A stretch of 28,062 nucleotides of DNA from Paulinella micropora (GCA_019918135.1 WBZZ01001014.1:1-28062); one strand, 5' to 3'. Numbered from the stretch's first letter, positions 1 through 8,584 are shown. Notes: generated by a model from the sequence alone, not told the origin. Numbers and translations: made by a program.

Positions 1-5
1 CACTG

Positions 6-1973
6 GTGCCACCGAGCGTTGCAAACGAAGAGCCTGTCAGGCCTGTTTCACCTACTGCTGCAGCTTGTGTTGATGCTCAGACCGCTGCGGGGGGGGGCAT
101 GTCGCCCTTGCTGTCCGTGTTAGTGACAGACTGCATCCAGGCGCTGCCTGATCTTTCATTGCTTGTCCAACGGACGGAGAAACTTCGGCAAAGCTTCGGA
201 GCCCTGATCAGTCACTGTCTTTCCAAAGACTCGGTGAGCCGTTCCCCGACTGAAGAGGCTGTCGTAGACGAGGTTGCGGGCTTCGTGGCCAAGGCGTTAG
301 TGGCTTACCTAGGCTCTGCGGACGGGTCTGCGCCGGGAGCCCGTGGCGGCGTCTTGGAGCTGGCGCCAGGCGCAGACTGCACGGACGGGGGGAACGTGCC
401 CGTGCTGCTGGATCAACTGCTGTTTATGGTGCCCAATGTGACGGAGCTGCGGCTGCGAGGGAGCGTGCTGACGGTGGCCAATTGCCTGGCCATAGTCTTC
501 AACAGGACAGAAGGCGTCGCCCGGCACGGGAACATCCAACCATGGTCTTTGCACCTAGAGGTCTCCGAAGAGGGGGGCCCGGAGGCCTTTGGCAGGCTGC
601 AGATCGCGTTGCAGCAGTGGCAGCAGAAAAGCACGCTGGACCTCTCGGGAGCTTATTGGACGGACGAGCGCCTAGTAAACCTGGTGGTACAGGCGCATCT
701 TCAGGGTCTGCAGGAGCTTGTGATGAAGGACTGCCCCGCGGTGGCGCTGGAACAGCTATCGCGTATCTGCGAATTGCTGCCCACGCTGTGCAGCGTGAGC
801 GCCAAGAACTGTAAGGAGGTCCGCAGCCTAGACCTGCACGGCCAGTTTTGGAACGACATGCGGGTCGAGGAGCTTGTGACCAAGGGCAATTTCGGCGCGC
901 TGGAGGAACTGCGCATCCACGACTGCCCATTGTTTGAGGGAGCCCTGATCGGACGGACCTGTGCTCGGCTCCCTAACCTGCGTTGTCTGGTGCAGAGGCG
1001 CCTCTCCCCGTACTTCCTCCCTTGCCTTGGCCCCTCTGTTCCCTGGCCCCACACCCCCGCCCTTATCTATCCCAAACTGGAGAACCTGCAGGTAGAGATC
1101 TCTCTCGCTGCCTTTGAAGAAACCACTCGGCCGCCCCACCCCGCGCAGGGGCTCTTGACCAAGGTAACCCTGGCCAAGCCGCTCCGTCTCTCGCTGACGC
1201 TAGACATGGGGGCGTTCAGCGCCGAGGACGCCCAGGTGCGTCGGTTGCTCTCCTTTGTCGACACCTGGCAACTTTCTCAGCCTGGGCTCCAGTGCGAGCT
1301 ACGCCTGCGCAACCTGGCCCTGTACGAACACAGGCTCAGCGGCCTGTGCTCCTCGGCTTGTGCCTTCCAGTCGCTGCTGGCGGGGCTCCTGCCCAGGTTT
1401 GAACTCACCCAACTCGACGTTAAGATACAAGACTGTGACACTGACCTCCTTGAACCCCTCTATCACATCAGTCGCTGGCAGTGCAGAGAACGCTCGGCCT
1501 GCGGCAGCGCCACCGGCTCGCAGGGCCTGCAGAAGCTGCGCATCACACACCTGGTTGGCGCCTGGAAGCTTGCCCTAATGGGCGCGGGCGCAGGCACCGT
1601 CTTCGCTGACGAAACCACCGGCACGCTCCTCGACCACGCCAACTGCCGCCTGCCCAGCAGTCTCGCCAGGCTTTTCCTGCCCGACAGCGCCCACCACGCT
1701 ACCGACACCCTCAAAAGCATCGAATGGATCATCGAGCTGGGCGACCTGAGGCTCGATGCCGCCAACATTGCACGCTACACCCAGATGCTGCGCGCCCTCT
1801 CCGCCCTCGCCACCCACCCTGCCTGCACCTTCAACGTGCGCTTGGGCGCACAAGGGCCTCTCAACCCACTCACTCTCTCTGCCGCCGCTAACAATATCTT
1901 TGCTCCCCAGCCCAGCCCGCTGCCGCGGGCTGGAGGAGGAGCGAACGTGCCCCCCGCCGGGCTGGGATTCTAG
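6..1973 (+). CDS. LRR-like repeat protein, possibly 5'-partial
   Basis: The frame is open from the window edge. The codon at 6 is GTG and the first ATG is at 99, so the true start may lie upstream or at 99 (about 624 residues). I recognise no catalytic domain. The protein is leucine-rich, with recurring L-x-E-L-x-(M/I)-x-D-C patterns, for example around nt 710-740 and 900-930. Two tandem units of about 64 residues begin near residues 211 and 275, each opening with LDL followed by an aromatic-Trp pair. This suits a divergent leucine-rich-repeat solenoid used for protein binding. The same Leu/Cys signature appears in the proteins at 3364-4479 and 17576-19938, so the three may form a paralogous family. 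The last codons contain a perfect GC hairpin (1912-1933). The gene converges on the MYND gene and shares its terminator. Function unknown. Confidence 0.75.
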   Translation: MPPSVANEEPVRPVSPTAAACVDAQTAAGGGMSPLLSVLVTDCIQALPDLSLLVQRTEKLRQSFGALISHCLSKDSVSRSPTEEAVVDEVAGFVAKALVAYLGSADGSAPGARGGVLELAPGADCTDGGNVPVLLDQLLFMVPNVTELRLRGSVLTVANCLAIVFNRTEGVARHGNIQPWSLHLEVSEEGGPEAFGRLQIALQQWQQKSTLDLSGAYWTDERLVNLVVQAHLQGLQELVMKDCPAVALEQLSRICELLPTLCSVSAKNCKEVRSLDLHGQFWNDMRVEELVTKGNFGALEELRIHDCPLFEGALIGRTCARLPNLRCLVQRRLSPYFLPCLGPSVPWPHTPALIYPKLENLQVEISLAAFEETTRPPHPAQGLLTKVTLAKPLRLSLTLDMGAFSAEDAQVRRLLSFVDTWQLSQPGLQCELRLRNLALYEHRLSGLCSSACAFQSLLAGLLPRFELTQLDVKIQDCDTDLLEPLYHISRWQCRERSACGSATGSQGLQKLRITHLVGAWKLALMGAGAGTVFADETTGTLLDHANCRLPSSLARLFLPDSAHHATDTLKSIEWIIELGDLRLDAANIARYTQMLRALSALATHPACTFNVRLGAQGPLNPLTLSAAANNIFAPQPSPLPRAGGGANVPPAGLGF

Positions 1974-1984
1974 TGTATAAGACT

Positions 1985-2022
1985 TTAATTGGATTTTTTT
2001 TATTAAAACTCTTTTTTTTTGG
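1985..2022. terminator. Shared T-run/A-run terminator and poly(A) region
   Basis: A run of eight or more T, then ATTAAAA, then a second long T run sits between the convergent genes ending at 1973 and 2056. ATTAAA reads on the plus strand and AATAAA on the minus strand, so both transcripts could end here. Confidence 0.55.
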
Positions 2023-2055
2023 TGTGTGGTATTGTTCTGGCGCGCCACTTATCTG

Positions 2056-3201
2056 TCACTCTGCTTCCAGCTCGTACGGACTGGCTGGCGCTAGCGGGCT
2101 GGGTATGTAGCGCTGCAGGAGCTGTTCAAGCAAGCCGCGGTCCAGCGCCTCTAGCAGGCCAAGGGCGGGCGCCCGCGCCTGGTCCAGTAGAAAGGTCGCC
2201 TCCTTGGGATGATCTCGCAGCAGCTCATCTCGGTTGCGCGCACGGGGTGCTAGCCTCACGAGCTCAATCGCAGTCTGCAACAACAGCTTAATGGCCAACA
2301 GGCACAGGCGATCGTAGGTCTGCGTCCGGCATTCGGGGGGCGGTTGCTTCATTAAACGCAAGTACTCGCGCAGGGTATTCCGCCGCACCAGCTCTTTCAG
2401 CAACGTGTTGCTCTCTCGCCCTTCCTCTTCGTCGTCCTCGTCCTGAATCGGGCAAGCTTCCTTGTGCAGGTCCAGACATTGCTTGCTGCAATACAAGTAG
2501 CAAGCATAACTCGCACAAGCCTGTAGTTCTGCAAGCAGCTCACTCTGGCAGACGGCGCAGCTCGGTGCCCTTAGCAGATTCTTGCATTTTGCCTCGTAAC
2601 CTAGTACTTTGGACATCTGGCAGTACATCCCAAACCTGTCGTCCTCTTCTGACAGCACAGAACAATTCCGGTTCTGCAGTATATATTTTTTTTTAAAATC
2701 CTTGAAATTTACCTTGTACGGCACCGATATGATAATTAGCGCCAGGGCCGGGAGGGGCTTACTCGCCACCTTCGTAGCCTGGCACTGTTCCAGCGTACGC
2801 AGCCACGCCCACCTTGGCTCGTCTAGTCTGGTTTCGGGCACGTACGCGCTTTCCTCGCACTCAACGCCCAAAAGCACGTATACCAGCCCACCGCCATTAT
2901 GCTTCTGGGCTTTCTGTATGAGTTTTTTGTACACGCGCCGCTCCCGGATTCCCACCACCATGTCTCCAAAATACATTTCTTGCACCCGCTTGACGCTCTC
3001 TGCATCTGGATCTTTACAAACCCGTTTGTGCTCATCCCAGTGTTTATGTTGGCATTTTAAATTACAATACCTAGCGGCAGAGCAACGCCCACAACTTCGC
3101 AGAGAAGGGCTGCTTTTGGCCGTGGTAAACTCCCGCAGGCATCCGGGCCAGTGACAATGTCCCAACACTGTCGGAGTTGGCGCCTTTACACTCCCCATCA
3201 T
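2056..3201 (-). CDS. Double MYND-type zinc finger protein
   Basis: 381 residues from an ATG at 3201 (a second ATG follows directly). Residues 16-62 form a canonical MYND finger with ligands C16, C21, C37, C40, C46, C50, H58 and C62. A second, shorter MYND-like finger lies at residues 215-250 (C215, C218, C229, C234, C238, C242, H246, C250) and is followed by an acidic DE-rich linker and a helical, Leu/Arg-rich C-terminus. MYND fingers bind proline-rich peptides in eukaryotic transcriptional regulators and occur in many giant-virus proteins; no SET domain is visible. The protein at 23169-24433 also starts with a MYND finger and has a similar acidic DD/Tyr-rich middle, so the two are probably paralogs. 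Likely a protein-interaction factor; its target is unknown. Confidence 0.85.
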   Translation of the reverse strand: MMGSVKAPTPTVLGHCHWPGCLREFTTAKSSPSLRSCGRCSAARYCNLKCQHKHWDEHKRVCKDPDAESVKRVQEMYFGDMVVGIRERRVYKKLIQKAQKHNGGGLVYVLLGVECEESAYVPETRLDEPRWAWLRTLEQCQATKVASKPLPALALIIISVPYKVNFKDFKKKYILQNRNCSVLSEEDDRFGMYCQMSKVLGYEAKCKNLLRAPSCAVCQSELLAELQACASYACYLYCSKQCLDLHKEACPIQDEDDEEEGRESNTLLKELVRRNTLREYLRLMKQPPPECRTQTYDRLCLLAIKLLLQTAIELVRLAPRARNRDELLRDHPKEATFLLDQARAPALGLLEALDRGLLEQLLQRYIPSPLAPASPYELEAE

Positions 3202-3239
3202 ATTACACCTTCAAACACTCCCTCGCCGTACCGAGTGGA

Positions 3240-3350
3240 AGGGGAGACAAGGTGTGAAATGGGGAGGGACAAGAGGCAGGGGGGGGGGAGGGGGGAAGGA
3301 GGGACAAGAGGGAACGACGGGAGGGGGGGAAGGGAGAAATCTGCTCCTCC
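3240..3350 (-). promoter_or_regulatory. G-run/purine tract upstream of the MYND gene
   Basis: Purine-rich DNA with G runs of up to ten, 50-150 bp before the ATG at 3201. It also fills most of the gap to the next minus-strand gene. It is one of the recurrent G/C-run elements found at the 5' side of most genes in this window. The promoter role is inferred from position only. Confidence 0.35.
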
Positions 3351-3363
3351 CCTTTCCTCTTTC

Positions 3364-4479
3364 CTATTCCTCTCTCACTCTCGTTCTCTCTCTTTCTTGC
3401 ACGATCTCTGACAAGTTACCTCCAGCCCGCGCTAGCGGTATGCCGAGGCCCGAGCAGTTCTTCAACACCAGCTCCGTCAGAACCCCTGCGCCTGACAGCC
3501 GGATAGTGACAGAACTGCCCACTATCCGGCAGCGCACCAGGCGCAGGACGCGCAGAGTCTCCGGCAAGGTCCACTCGGTGCCCTGGGCCCGAAATGTAAA
3601 GCCACAAAGCTCAAGCACCCGCAAACCTCGCCGGGGAAAGTCAGGCAGTGGCAGGCAAAGACAGCCCGTGGACTGCCTGCCGCTGCCCCACAACGTGGGC
3701 CGTCTTCTCAGGGACAGGCGTAGCCCCGCCAGGCGCGACAGCAGGCCCTTCGTGTGGAGGAACGACGCCCATTGCTCAGGGCTAAAGCGTGACATACCTT
3801 GCAAGCTCAGCGAAGACAGCCGGGGCGTACTCGTTACCGACAGCCAACCCAGTTCTAGCAGATCTCCAAGCGCGCCGTAATCGCAGTCGTTTAAGCTTAG
3901 CTCCTGCAAAGCAGGAAACACCAGCCCGCCCCTCACCCCAAAGGATGAAGGCAGGTGTGAGAGCTCTAGCCTTTTCAGGCTGGGGGCTGCAACTCGCAGC
4001 CAGGGCGCCTCCCACCTTGCAATCTCGTACAACCGGTAGCTGCGCTTTATTATCACGCGCACTCCTCGCAGACCCGCTACACTCCTGCTCAGCCAGTCGT
4101 TTATGAGATTCTCCGTGCGCTCAGGCGGGCTCCCCAGATCCACGTCCAGCTGTTTCGTGCTTCTGGGTATACTCAACTCCAGTCCGGGGCTAAAGCCAAT
4201 GTCCCAACATACTAGCCGTAGTCTTTCCAGCGAAGTACAACTTGTCAGGAAGCCGTTCAGCTGCAGCAACACATTTTCGGTCAAAGGGCTGCAAAATCTC
4301 ACGTCCAACCCTACGAACCGTTGCGCATAGAGGTGGGATAGTTCCCTGGCCCCGAGGCTGCTGTCTTCTCGGGGCTGCAGCGAATCTCCAGACCGCCCCT
4401 CCCACTGCCAGCCCCCGCTCGTGCTCAACACAAGATAATGCCAGGGCGGCCTCGCGATCGTAACGCGCCACTGCCGCAT
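3364..4479 (-). CDS. LRR-like repeat protein
   Basis: The frame is open back to a TTG at 4788 (ATG at 4776). Residues encoded above 4479 come from a low-complexity, G-tract-rich stretch like the 5' elements of other genes, so I place the start at the ATG at 4479 (371 residues). The body has many L-x-x-L-x-L units with N/D-C (for example near 3880-3900 and 3450-3470), typical of a leucine-rich-repeat solenoid and like the proteins at 6-1973 and 17576-19938. No catalytic motif is visible. The upstream extension would start with a hydrophobic segment resembling a signal peptide; if real, it would make this a secreted LRR protein. I consider that less likely. Probably a protein-binding scaffold. 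Confidence 0.7.
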   Translation of the reverse strand: MRQWRVTIARPPWHYLVLSTSGGWQWEGRSGDSLQPREDSSLGARELSHLYAQRFVGLDVRFCSPLTENVLLQLNGFLTSCTSLERLRLVCWDIGFSPGLELSIPRSTKQLDVDLGSPPERTENLINDWLSRSVAGLRGVRVIIKRSYRLYEIARWEAPWLRVAAPSLKRLELSHLPSSFGVRGGLVFPALQELSLNDCDYGALGDLLELGWLSVTSTPRLSSLSLQGMSRFSPEQWASFLHTKGLLSRLAGLRLSLRRRPTLWGSGRQSTGCLCLPLPDFPRRGLRVLELCGFTFRAQGTEWTLPETLRVLRLVRCRIVGSSVTIRLSGAGVLTELVLKNCSGLGIPLARAGGNLSEIVQERERTRVREE

Positions 4480-4802
4480 ATCCCCCAAACGTCGCTTGGG
4501 GGAGGGAAGAAAGTGAGGGACAAAGATATTAAGCAGGACAGAGCTTTGAGAAAAGGGGGAGAGAACGAGTGCTTTTTGAAAACGGGATAGGGGGCACCTC
4601 CCCTCCCCATTCTCTTCCCCTGCCTCTCCCACCCCCATTTTTCCACCCCACTCGAAGAGGGGAGGGAGGGGCGGGGACAAACCTTTGACAGTCGTATTCT
4701 TCCTTCCAGTCCACGCAAAGCATGGAATGGGAGTACTCAATGTAAATACCAAAGCAACTGCACTAAGCAAAGCCATTTGCTCAGGCAAGCAGAAAGAGCA
4801 GC
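4480..4802. promoter_or_regulatory. Divergent intergenic region with G/C tracts
   Basis: About 320 bp between the minus-strand LRR gene (start 4479) and the plus-strand gene at 4803. It holds a G-run/C-run block at about 4590-4680 of the kind seen at other gene starts, plus AT-richer DNA near 4520-4560. Probably a bidirectional promoter. A hydrophobic open frame crosses it on the minus strand (ATG 4776) but is not convincing. Confidence 0.35.
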
Positions 4803-5594
4803 ATGGGTAACGTATGCGCCTGCGTTTGCGTGGGCGCAGTCTTGTTCAGTTTATTGGGCACCATTATAGGACTGAAATTCGCAAGTGACGTAAGAGGGTC
4901 AGACTCACAAGAAAACACAAATTGTGTTTCTAAGTGGTCCCAGCCAGAGTACAATGAACAGTTTAGGTTCTTGGGCCCTAATCTAAGCAGCATTACGGAT
5001 GCTGTCTTGTTGTATGCGGAGAAATCTCACCAGTGTCTGTCAGTGGTGGCAACCACGGAGGGAAACGTGTCGGAACCGGCATGGCTGGCGTTGCAGCTGG
5101 CGGAATGTAGCACCGACAGCGCCGCGCTGCAAACCTTTGGACTTTTCAATGCTTCGAGCTCCAGTGATTGCACGTCGTTCAAAAAACCGTCTTTTGAAGA
5201 GGACGGAGTCGTCGATGACAGGATTGGTTTTTACATGCTCTTGTACAATGATGCGAATGGAAATAATTACGGGCTTTCGCCAAGCACAGATAACCCCGAC
5301 TGCCGCGAGTGCCTTCGGATGAACCGAATCACCGACCTAAGCACAATTTATCCAGCGTTTGGCTGGTGGATTGCTTACAAGGAGCGCAACTACCCAATCT
5401 ATGGGAAGTGCATTCTGTTGCAACAGCCAAATGCCCAGGCTGTGAGCTACACATTTGCTAGCATATACAATAACAAGTTTCTGGTCAGCGACCTTCGTCA
5501 AACTAACGGAAAAGCAAGAATACCGGACGACGGTGCCACCTTTCGGTTGCTGGGCCCGACGGCGCCATTGCCCCCCGCGCGCTCTCCGGAGTGA
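4803..5594 (+). CDS. Membrane-anchored or secreted Cys-rich protein, possible beta-trefoil
   Basis: 263 residues from ATG 4803. Residues 1-24 are hydrophobic with three early cysteines (MGNVCACVCV start) and look like a signal peptide or signal anchor; Gly2 next to Cys would also allow lipidation. The remainder is polar with scattered cysteines and Asn-x-Ser/Thr sites, as expected of a lumenal or virion-surface domain. The region after residue 65 follows the pattern CLxV...LQLxxC...LQxFGLF, which resembles one lobe of a ricin-type beta-trefoil lectin. The hexapeptide F-R-(F/L)-L-G-P occurs near the start and again near the end of the ectodomain. The lectin reading is a weak inference. Codon use is more AT-rich than in the flanking LRR genes. 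Confidence 0.75.
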   Translation: MGNVCACVCVGAVLFSLLGTIIGLKFASDVRGSDSQENTNCVSKWSQPEYNEQFRFLGPNLSSITDAVLLYAEKSHQCLSVVATTEGNVSEPAWLALQLAECSTDSAALQTFGLFNASSSSDCTSFKKPSFEEDGVVDDRIGFYMLLYNDANGNNYGLSPSTDNPDCRECLRMNRITDLSTIYPAFGWWIAYKERNYPIYGKCILLQQPNAQAVSYTFASIYNNKFLVSDLRQTNGKARIPDDGATFRLLGPTAPLPPARSPE

Positions 5595-5639
5595 TTTACT
5601 ATCTTCGAGTATACAATCGAGGTGCGGCGAACAAAGTTC

Positions 5640-5745
5640 AAAAAAGAAAAAGAAAAATAAAGTTTATTCAAACAAAAAGACTCCATTAAAAAAACTCTCC
5701 GCTTCTTGCATAAGACCCAAATACGGCGAAAGCCCGTATTAACAC
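5640..5745 (+). terminator. Poly(A) signal plus hairpin
   Basis: AATAAAGTTTATT, itself a small inverted repeat, lies at about 5656-5668, about 65 bp after the stop at 5594. A second ATTAAAAAAA follows near 5685, then a perfect 7-bp hairpin (AATACGG at 5720-5726, CCGTATT at 5734-5740). Confidence 0.45.
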
Positions 5746-5808
5746 GAATTTTCAACTAGAAGAGCCACTAAGCACCCCTTTTGCTCTCTCGTGTTTTTCA
5801 ATGGGTAA

Positions 5809-5891
5809 GGGGGGGGTGCCTCCCCCCTCCTTAATACCCACCCCCATGTCCTGGGCGGGGGTCATTAAATGGGGGGGGGTGCCCCCCCCCC
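5809..5891 (+). promoter_or_regulatory. Two G-run/C-run palindromes before the 5951 gene
   Basis: G8-TGCC-T-C6 at 5809-5827 and G9-TG-C10 at 5871-5891 form two near-perfect palindromes, the second ending 60 bp before the ATG at 5951. An A-rich stretch (AAAAAAAG) follows directly before the start. The same layout precedes the genes at 10493, 14716, 17576, 20156, 23169 and others. Confidence 0.45.
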
Positions 5892-5950
5892 TTCTCCCAC
5901 CTGCTGGTCCCTGTTCGATTCAGTGTCGGCCACAAGAAAAAAAGACTACT

Positions 5951-7153
5951 ATGACTACGACTAGTTTGCAGACCCTTGTAGCTGGCACGGACACACTCTG
6001 CTTTCCCACGTACCGCAATTTTCCAGTAGAAGCTCTGCGCGACCTGGACACGGGCGACCTGGAGCTTACCTGGGCAGACACAGAATACCCTGACCACGAG
6101 ACGGCCGTAGCCGACTCGCGGGGTTTCCCCGGGGCCGTCGTCCGCGGGCGAGTCGTGCGCTGGGCGCCGACCGTCTTCGCGGCCGCAGACGCGGGCCTCC
6201 TGCTTGCCTTTGAGCTGGCCGACGGGCGCTACTCAGTCTCGCTGAGCATCCTGCACGGCAAGTTGCAGCGGGCTCGCTTCACCTCGTGTGACTACAAGCT
6301 CGGCGAAGGCACGCTCGAAATCGACGGGGTGTGGTACGCCCTGGTAAGGTACACAGGACGCGGGAGACACGCGGGCAAGAGCGACTATGTGCCGGTGCCA
6401 CTGCTGGATCGACGCCTGCGCCTCGAGGCGGAAGCCCGCGCGGGGTGCGAGCGACGGCGGCGGAACAACGCATTCCCGGAGCAACCCCTGCAGGCGTCGG
6501 TAGACGTGTACAACCAGGACAGAGACCGCCACTTCAAAGCCATTTGCAACGAGCGGCTGGCGACAGAGCTGGCGGCCCTGGTGAAGGTTCGGCAACTGGC
6601 GGAGGCCTCGGTGCTGCTGTTAGAGGGCAGCGACGGATGCTCTTTCCGCGCGCTGCGGGCCGCCGCACCCTGTCCGCTGCGGGCCGACGTGCCCAACCTG
6701 TGCGCCGACACCTGCGACAAGCTGCGGGCCCTGCAGGCGCCCGGCCTAATTGTGCACCCAGGCTCGCTCGAGGAGTTTCTGGCTCGCCGCGCCAAGCTCG
6801 AACCTCCCCCGCCGCATTATCAGCTCTGCTACGCGGACTTTTGCGGCATGCTGCACGGCAACCAACGCGCGCTGGAGCTGGCCGTGCGCGCGCTGGACCC
6901 CTGCGCCGGCTCCCTGCTGGCAGTGACTCTGTACCTCGGCCGGGGCGCGCTGCAGTCACTCAGATTTTACGCGGGCGACAAGGCCCTGACGAAAGACGTG
7001 TTCACGGCTGAGGTAGCCTGGCTCGTGGGTCGAGAAAGGCGCGCCTCGCTGCTCTGGACGCTGGAATCGGGCAACATGTGCTGTTGGCTCTTCCGCTTAT
7101 ATGGAGCCCCGCGCGGCCCTCCCTCTCTCTGCCCTCCCTCCCCCTCCCTCTAG
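5951..7153 (+). CDS. Uncharacterised protein, possible Rossmann/methyltransferase-like fold
   Basis: The open frame extends to 5801, but residues before 5951 come from the G/C palindromes; ATG 5951 after an A-rich leader is preferred (400 residues). I recognise no family with certainty. Residues about 219-227 (VLLLEGSDG) resemble a glycine-containing motif I, and residues about 289-295 (CYADFCG) resemble motif IV of class I methyltransferases; the spacing of about 70 residues is compatible. The N-terminal 180 residues are a separate beta-rich domain. The C-terminus ends in a Pro/Ser/Leu tail made by pyrimidine-rich DNA. The gene is strongly GC-rich at third codon positions. It converges on the membrane-protein gene ending at 7203. 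Confidence 0.7.
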   Translation: MTTTSLQTLVAGTDTLCFPTYRNFPVEALRDLDTGDLELTWADTEYPDHETAVADSRGFPGAVVRGRVVRWAPTVFAAADAGLLLAFELADGRYSVSLSILHGKLQRARFTSCDYKLGEGTLEIDGVWYALVRYTGRGRHAGKSDYVPVPLLDRRLRLEAEARAGCERRRRNNAFPEQPLQASVDVYNQDRDRHFKAICNERLATELAALVKVRQLAEASVLLLEGSDGCSFRALRAAAPCPLRADVPNLCADTCDKLRALQAPGLIVHPGSLEEFLARRAKLEPPPPHYQLCYADFCGMLHGNQRALELAVRALDPCAGSLLAVTLYLGRGALQSLRFYAGDKALTKDVFTAEVAWLVGRERRASLLWTLESGNMCCWLFRLYGAPRGPPSLCPPSPSL

Positions 7154-7164
7154 TATGGAATACT

Positions 7165-7195
7165 AGGACATTTTATTAAAAAAAACTTACTTTGG
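7165..7195. terminator. Shared terminator/poly(A) region
   Basis: TTTTATTAAAAAAAA between stop codons at 7153 (+) and 7203 (-). It gives ATTAAA on the plus strand and AATAAA on the minus strand, as at 1985-2022. Confidence 0.5.
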
Positions 7196-7202
7196 CGCGT
7201 GA

Positions 7203-7922
7203 CTAATTCGGTGGTTGCCACGCCGGTTCTAAATGCACAATGCCGACTCGGGCGGGCATCACAGCTGCAAGGATTCCGCAAACAGCGAGGCTTATGACGC
7301 AACACATAACCATGCACCACAGATATAGCTCGGCAAAATAGCCTGAGCGTCCTTCAAATTTGTCATTGTTGCAAAGCGTAACAAGTAATCCTACAACGAA
7401 GGCGGCACCAAAGCCCGCTGCTACAAAACCAGCAGTCTGGAATCGTTTGTGTCGTCCTGCATTCCATGGTGTGACCTCCAACTCGTATGTCATTACGCAC
7501 TGTTGCGTCTCGTTGCGCATCGCTTCCGAGCAGTTAGTCATTAGTAACTCGCACGTAGCCCACCACACCCAAGGCCCGTCGCAGGTTTGCGCTAGCGTGG
7601 ATTCGTAGTTGGTCTGCTTTTCTATTTCCTTGTCGCTGCATTCACTTGTTCTAGCCATCCGTGCACGCAGTATGTGTCGCGACTCATTCGATGCCCACGT
7701 GCCACAGGGTGACTCTGCCCACACGTATATCGTAGCAGGCTCGGGGTTGGACCAGGCCGTTAGGAGATGTTTTTGTTTCGTGCCGTGCTTGCCATTGCGC
7801 GTAACAGTCACACTCAAGAATGGTATCTTTTGATGTGTTGGCACGTGTATTGTGTTGCGGCCACTAAAGCTTGTCTTGGCCGTTATGACATGCAGCAGCA
7901 GCAGCCAGTGGAGAAGCAACAT
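7203..7922 (-). CDS. Type-I-like membrane protein with two C-terminal transmembrane helices
   Basis: The frame is open back to 8015, but ATG 7922 follows an AT-rich TATA-like stretch and starts a typical signal peptide (MLLLHWLLLLHVITA). This gives 239 residues. The ectodomain has about eight cysteines and several Asn-x-Ser/Thr sites. Two hydrophobic helices follow near the C-terminus (GFVAAGFGAAFVVGLLVTL and a Cys-rich YLWCMVMCC... helix), ending in a short tail VHLEPAWQPPN. The tail and both helices match the neighbouring gene at 8071-8493 (tail MHLGDSWQPPD), so the pair are tandem paralogs. Likely a virion or host-membrane glycoprotein; its role is not known. Less GC-rich than the flanking genes. 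Confidence 0.75.
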   Translation of the reverse strand: MLLLHWLLLLHVITAKTSFSGRNTIHVPTHQKIPFLSVTVTRNGKHGTKQKHLLTAWSNPEPATIYVWAESPCGTWASNESRHILRARMARTSECSDKEIEKQTNYESTLAQTCDGPWVWWATCELLMTNCSEAMRNETQQCVMTYELEVTPWNAGRHKRFQTAGFVAAGFGAAFVVGLLVTLCNNDKFEGRSGYFAELYLWCMVMCCVISLAVCGILAAVMPARVGIVHLEPAWQPPN

Positions 7923-7924
7923 GA

Positions 7925-8062
7925 CTATTTTTTTCTTTTTGTTTTTATAATAAAGGTAGCCAACTCGCGCAAGATGTTCCCCCGCTTGGACCCCCGCGTC
8001 TGCGTCTTTCATCAAGAGTAAACACTGTGTGGGGGGGGGGCGGGGGGGGGGGGAGGAAGGGG
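7925..8062 (-). promoter_or_regulatory. 5' region of the 7922 gene: AT-rich box and G-run tract
   Basis: On the minus strand a G-less AT-rich box (TTTATTATAAAAACAAAA) ends just before ATG 7922. About 100 bp further upstream lies the tract G10-C-G12 (about 8031-8053). This follows the usual order here: G/C-run element, then A-rich leader, then ATG. Confidence 0.4.
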
Positions 8063-8070
8063 GAGGGAAA

Positions 8071-8493
8071 CTAATCCGGCGGTTGCCAAGAGTCTCCTAA
8101 ATGCATCATGCTGACTCGGACATGTCGCACTAAAAACAGGATTCCGCTAAGAATGGCGAATATGATGCACAACACGAACATGGCCACCATGAATATATAG
8201 GCCCGATGATGTAAACGATCGGTCCAGGTATATGGTCCATAACCGATTTTGACGGTAAAACCCATAGTAACTGCTCCTACTAACACGGCGACAACAAAGC
8301 CGAGGGATATATAGCCCAGTATCCGCGTTACCTTGCCTAGCTTTGCCCCCCCCCCCAAAAAAAGAAGAGGCGCCTGTTTGAATGTTCGGCGCAGCCTCGG
8401 GGTCCCACAAAGCCCGTGTGCAGCTTCGTCTCGTTTAGCATAGTCAAGTACGAAACCGAACAAGACGGCTTGGTCTGTGGCGGAAAGTGCCAA
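8071..8493 (-). CDS. Small two-helix membrane protein, truncated paralog of the 7203-7922 protein
   Basis: 140 residues if read from a TTG at 8493. No ATG lies in frame before the first transmembrane helix, so the start is uncertain. Two hydrophobic helices (GYISLGFVVAVLVGAVTMGF and a second starting AYIFMVAMFVL) and the tail MMHLGDSWQPPD match the C-terminal third of the neighbouring membrane protein. The signal peptide and cysteine-rich ectodomain of that paralog are absent. A run of 12 C (8346-8357, G12 in the message) interrupts the region just before the first helix; a length change there would switch the frame, so the N-terminus may be wrong or the gene partly degraded. Even the DNA around both stop codons is nearly identical. 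Confidence 0.6.
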   Translation of the reverse strand: MALSATDQAVLFGFVLDYAKRDEAAHGLCGTPRLRRTFKQAPLLFLGGGAKLGKVTRILGYISLGFVVAVLVGAVTMGFTVKIGYGPYTWTDRLHHRAYIFMVAMFVLCIIFAILSGILFLVRHVRVSMMHLGDSWQPPD

Positions 8494-8584
8494 ACAAAGG
8501 TTCTTTTCTTTATCACTGGCTAATAGCTTCTCTTTTTAATTAGACACTTGCAGCAGCTAGCGCGGGCTGGAGAGGGGCGGTTTT

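Noticed and set aside
3254..3880. 208-codon plus-strand frame across the 3' end of the LRR gene.
   Set aside because: Starts in a G-run tract and is Arg/Ser-rich without structure; antisense shadow.
4480..4788. N-terminal extension of the 3364-4479 gene with a signal-peptide-like start (ATG 4776).
   Set aside because: The stretch after the hydrophobic part is translated G/C-run DNA typical of 5' elements here; the ATG at 4479 fits the gene layout better.
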